Shown here: in pieces, positions 61,399 through 64,000 of the stretch
How positions within the stretch are numbered: position 1 is the first letter of the stretch
How the letters are laid out: each line of letters opens with the position of its first letter
Assembly: GCA_012274445.1 (NCBI GenBank)
Contig: JAAROD010000069.1
Coordinates: forward strand, 1,054,001 to 1,118,000
Length of the DNA stretch: 64,000 nucleotides
Origin: Sclerotiophoma versabilis
Taxonomy: Eukaryota; Ascomycota; Dothideomycetes; Pleosporales; Didymellaceae
Direction of reading: 5' to 3'
Translations under genes and position numbers: made by a program
Notes under the pieces: model-generated
The model's database searches: none
Seen by the model: the letters and a program-made list of their open reading frames with translations, nothing else
Told to the model about the DNA's origin: nothing

Positions 61399-62361
61399 AT
61401 GTCCCGGGTCTATTTCGTCACTGGATCGTCCACTGGCATCGGAGCGAGCCTAGTTCAACATATTCTTGACGCCGGTGATCACGTATTTGCGACGGCTCGC
61501 AACCCTTCGACTTTTCGATTTACAAACACCAACGACAGAAACTTTGGGGCCGGTCAACTAGACCTCGAGGATTCTGCCTCTATTACCTCAAGTTTCTCGG
61601 CTGCAATGGCAAAATTCGGTCGCATAGACGTTGTCATCAATAATGGTGGCTATGGCCTCAGCGGCCCTTTCGAGGATCTGAAAGAAACTGAAATCAGTCG
61701 TCAGATGAATGTAAACTTCACTGGCTTGCTGTTTTGTACCAAGGCTGCAATGGAAGCCATGCGTGAGCAGGAGCCTAAGGGGGGTCTCATCATGCAAGTC
61801 ACAAGTATCGGAGGCAGGATAGGCTTCCCCTGGATGTCTATGTACAGTGCATCCAAGTTTGCTATAGAAGGATTCACAGAGGCAGTCAGCCAAGAAGTAG
61901 ATCCAGCGTGGGGGATCAATTTCACCTGCGTCGAACCGGGTGGATTCCGGTAAGTTTGAGAGTCCTTGCCATTCACCCTTTCTCCTCATATTTTCGATAT
62001 TTGAGTAGGGTGCACTGCGTATTTAGTGTACCCAAGCTAGTAAAGCTGAGAGTAACTTTTACATAGGACCGATTTCTTTACCCGTTCAATGACCTACACG
62101 GACTCTGCCACATCGGCATACGATATGTCAAAAGTCAAGGCGCATCTGCAGATGCTTCATAAAGCCCAGCCCGGCGACCCTTTGAAAGGCGCCAAAGCTA
62201 TATACGACGTTACTCAAATGCAGAAACCGCCTAGAAAGATAATTTTAGGAAGCGACGCGTACAACTGGCTAGATGGATGGCTGAAAGAGCTACAGGCGGA
62301 ATTGCATGCCAATAAAGAGATGAGCTTTAGCACTGATGCAGACGATGCAATTTACAATTAG
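61399..62361 (+). CDS. Short-chain dehydrogenase/reductase (classical SDR)
   Basis: Two exons (61399-61949, 62067-62361) give 281 residues. The Rossmann motif is TGSSTGIG (8-15), the structural NNAG motif appears as NNGG (81-84), and the catalytic set is Ser 136, Tyr 149 and Lys 153 (YSASK). The ATG at 61399 places the nucleotide motif at the normal distance; the open frame extends upstream through a poly-G run but adds nothing conserved. Substrate is unknown. In patulin-type pathways an SDR (isoepoxydon dehydrogenase) oxidises isoepoxydon to phyllostine, and this gene is the only candidate here. The overall pattern also fits the broad 17-beta-HSD-like and Ayr1-like SDRs, so the pathway role is inference. 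Confidence 0.85.
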
Positions 62362-63734
62362 AGTAGTACTCAAAAGAAAGGCACTGTAGAGAGTAGAGGA
62401 GTTCTCTAATGTTATAACTCTATATACAATATAGTAGTTTAGTATTAGCATCTTCTACCTTATAGTATAATTTAGCTAGAAGGCACCTTATATAGAGTAG
62501 TCTTACTATATATAGTCTCTACTTATCTATTTACTACTTAGCTGTAAGCAATCTACAGTCTACTAATAAAACTAGTAGTTACCTATACTTTAGCACTCTA
62601 TATTGTTTGTTATTACTTTAGCAAACCTAGCCTTAGAGTTTAAATTGCATTTACTCCTAGATTATAAGAGTAAGATATTAAAATAAAATATTAGTACTAG
62701 ATCTAGATCTTTTCTAGAAGAGTTAACTCTAGAACTATAAAAGCTTAGCTTTCTATACTTATAGAGAAATTCTATACTATATACCTAAACTATACTAATA
62801 GAGTAAGGTTAAGTTACTTTAAGAGATAAAGAGCTATTATCTCTAAAGGTAATAGGTAGAAGCTAAGACTTAGTATAGCTTACCTCTAGAGGTAAAGAAT
62901 AGAAGCTACTTAAGATAGTATGCTTCTAGAGGTAGAAATTAGAAGCTAGTAGAGGCTAAGAAGGTCTTAAGATTACTTACTTCTAGAGGTAAGTAGCCTA
63001 TTCTAGAGACTATTAACTTTCTACCTACCTATAACTTTAGTACACACTTTAGTTAATATTACTAGTAACTTTCTAATTATACTCTAAGGTAGACTATCTA
63101 CTTCGCACTAGAAATATGCACTTATAGTTTACCTAAATTTAGGCTTAATATACTATAAAACTCTAAGCTTTTTATTAACCTGCTTTATATATATATATAC
63201 TAAAACTTAGTAAGTTAGAGTAAAAGCACCTAGCTTAACTAGTGTATTAGATTAAACTCTAATGTTTTATAATATATAATCTCTACTATAGCGTTTAATA
63301 AAAACTTAGAATCTTTTTAATTAATCTAATTATTTACTACGTAATTAAACAGCTAGAGGAGCTAATTATTAGAATTTAGACTGCAGTTCTATAAAGCTAT
63401 ATTAGAGAGAATAAGTATTCTAATATTAGTAATTCTACTATAGAATATAGCTGTGTAATAGAGTATTAAGCCTTTAATCTTTAGACAACGCTTAGAATTA
63501 AAGTAAACACCTTAATTACTTATACCTATATTCTTATTAATATTCTATTCTAAGATATATAAAGAACTTAGGCTTAACCTCTATAAAACTATCTAGCTAT
63601 ATTAAACCGCATATACTATACTATAATATAACTAAATATATAGTAACTTTATATAATTACTAGAAATATAAATCTATTCTACTATAGTTTATAAGTAAGT
63701 AGGCTAAATTTATAAAAATACAGCCTATTATAAA
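62362..63734. other. AT-rich RIP-like sequence right of the gene block
   Basis: Composition changes to very AT-rich within about 40 bases of the SDR stop codon. No coding frame. Part of it holds a degenerate short repeat (listed separately). The rest has no recognisable element. Confidence 0.45.
62841..62995. repeat. Degenerate tandem repeat with CTCTAGAGGTA-like core
   Basis: Four cores (CTCTAAAGGTA at 62841, CTCTAGAGGTA at 62884, TTCTAGAGGTA near 62932 and 62981) recur at 43-48 base spacing. The first three are followed by related AGAAGC-containing text. Confidence 0.45.
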
Positions 63735-64000
63735 AGTTATACTTTAAGTAAAGCTTAAAAGTACTAGTATAGAAGAATCTATAAGAGGGTTAGTTATTAC
63801 CTAGTAAAACACTATAATAATAGAAAATAATAATAAGTAGTATAGAGTAAACTATCTAGCTTAAAAGTTAGTTTAAGATTCTAAAGACAAACTTAATTAA
63901 TAAGGTTAAATATAATATTTTAAAACTAATATTTCTACTTACTATATATTTAAATAAATATATAGGCTTACTAGGCTTAATATAAGCTATATAAGCTAGG
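63735..64000 (-). repeat. RIP-mutated family 1 LTR, cut by the window edge
   Basis: Follows the unmutated LTR at 34033 in the same orientation, with transitions (for example TTATACTTTAAGTAAAGCTTAAAAG for the LTR start, then AGATTCTAAAGACAAACTTAATTAAT). Similarity runs to about 63945. Confidence 0.65.

Overview
The window looks like genomic DNA of a filamentous ascomycete (Pezizomycotina; Dothideomycetes is my guess, low confidence). The genes carry short GT..AG introns, several with CTAAC/CTGAC-like branch points. They encode fungus-specific families (6-methylsalicylic acid synthase, PDR-type ABC transporter, Zn2Cys6 regulator). They sit between very AT-rich blocks of transposons mutated in the style of repeat-induced point mutation (RIP).

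Layout. 1-784: AT-rich, with an LTR-derived repeat. 879-12758: first gene block, with a 6-methylsalicylic acid synthase (minus), a cupin-domain protein, a cytochrome P450 and an amidohydrolase-type 6-MSA decarboxylase (all plus). About 13.2-49.35 kb: a transposon island almost free of open frames. It can be read as one Ty3/Gypsy element (15428-45911) holding a second Gypsy (17803-39471), which holds a third (18351-32787), which holds a fourth (19359-26789). There are also an unmutated solo LTR (34033-34531) and a Fot1/pogo-type DNA transposon (40530-42392), with two more pogo/Fot1 relics on the flanks. 49360-62361: second gene block, with a PDR ABC transporter (minus), a Zn2Cys6 transcription factor, a second P450 closely related to the first, and a short-chain dehydrogenase (all plus). 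62362-64000: AT-rich again, ending inside another LTR copy.

How the genes fit together. All eight genes match early-pathway, transport and control functions of the 6-MSA to m-cresol to gentisyl alcohol route known from patulin-type clusters. The synthase would make 6-MSA and the amidohydrolase would decarboxylate it to m-cresol. The two paralogous P450s would hydroxylate the methyl group and the ring. The cupin protein and the SDR are candidates for making an epoxyquinone (isoepoxydon/phyllostine type). The ABC protein would export product and the Zn2Cys6 protein would regulate. Genes for the late patulin steps are not in the window, so the product may be a shorter epoxydon/phyllostine-like compound; this is inference. 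The outstanding structural feature is that one pathway is split into two blocks by a 36-kb nested, RIP-mutated island whose edges come close to the gene ends.
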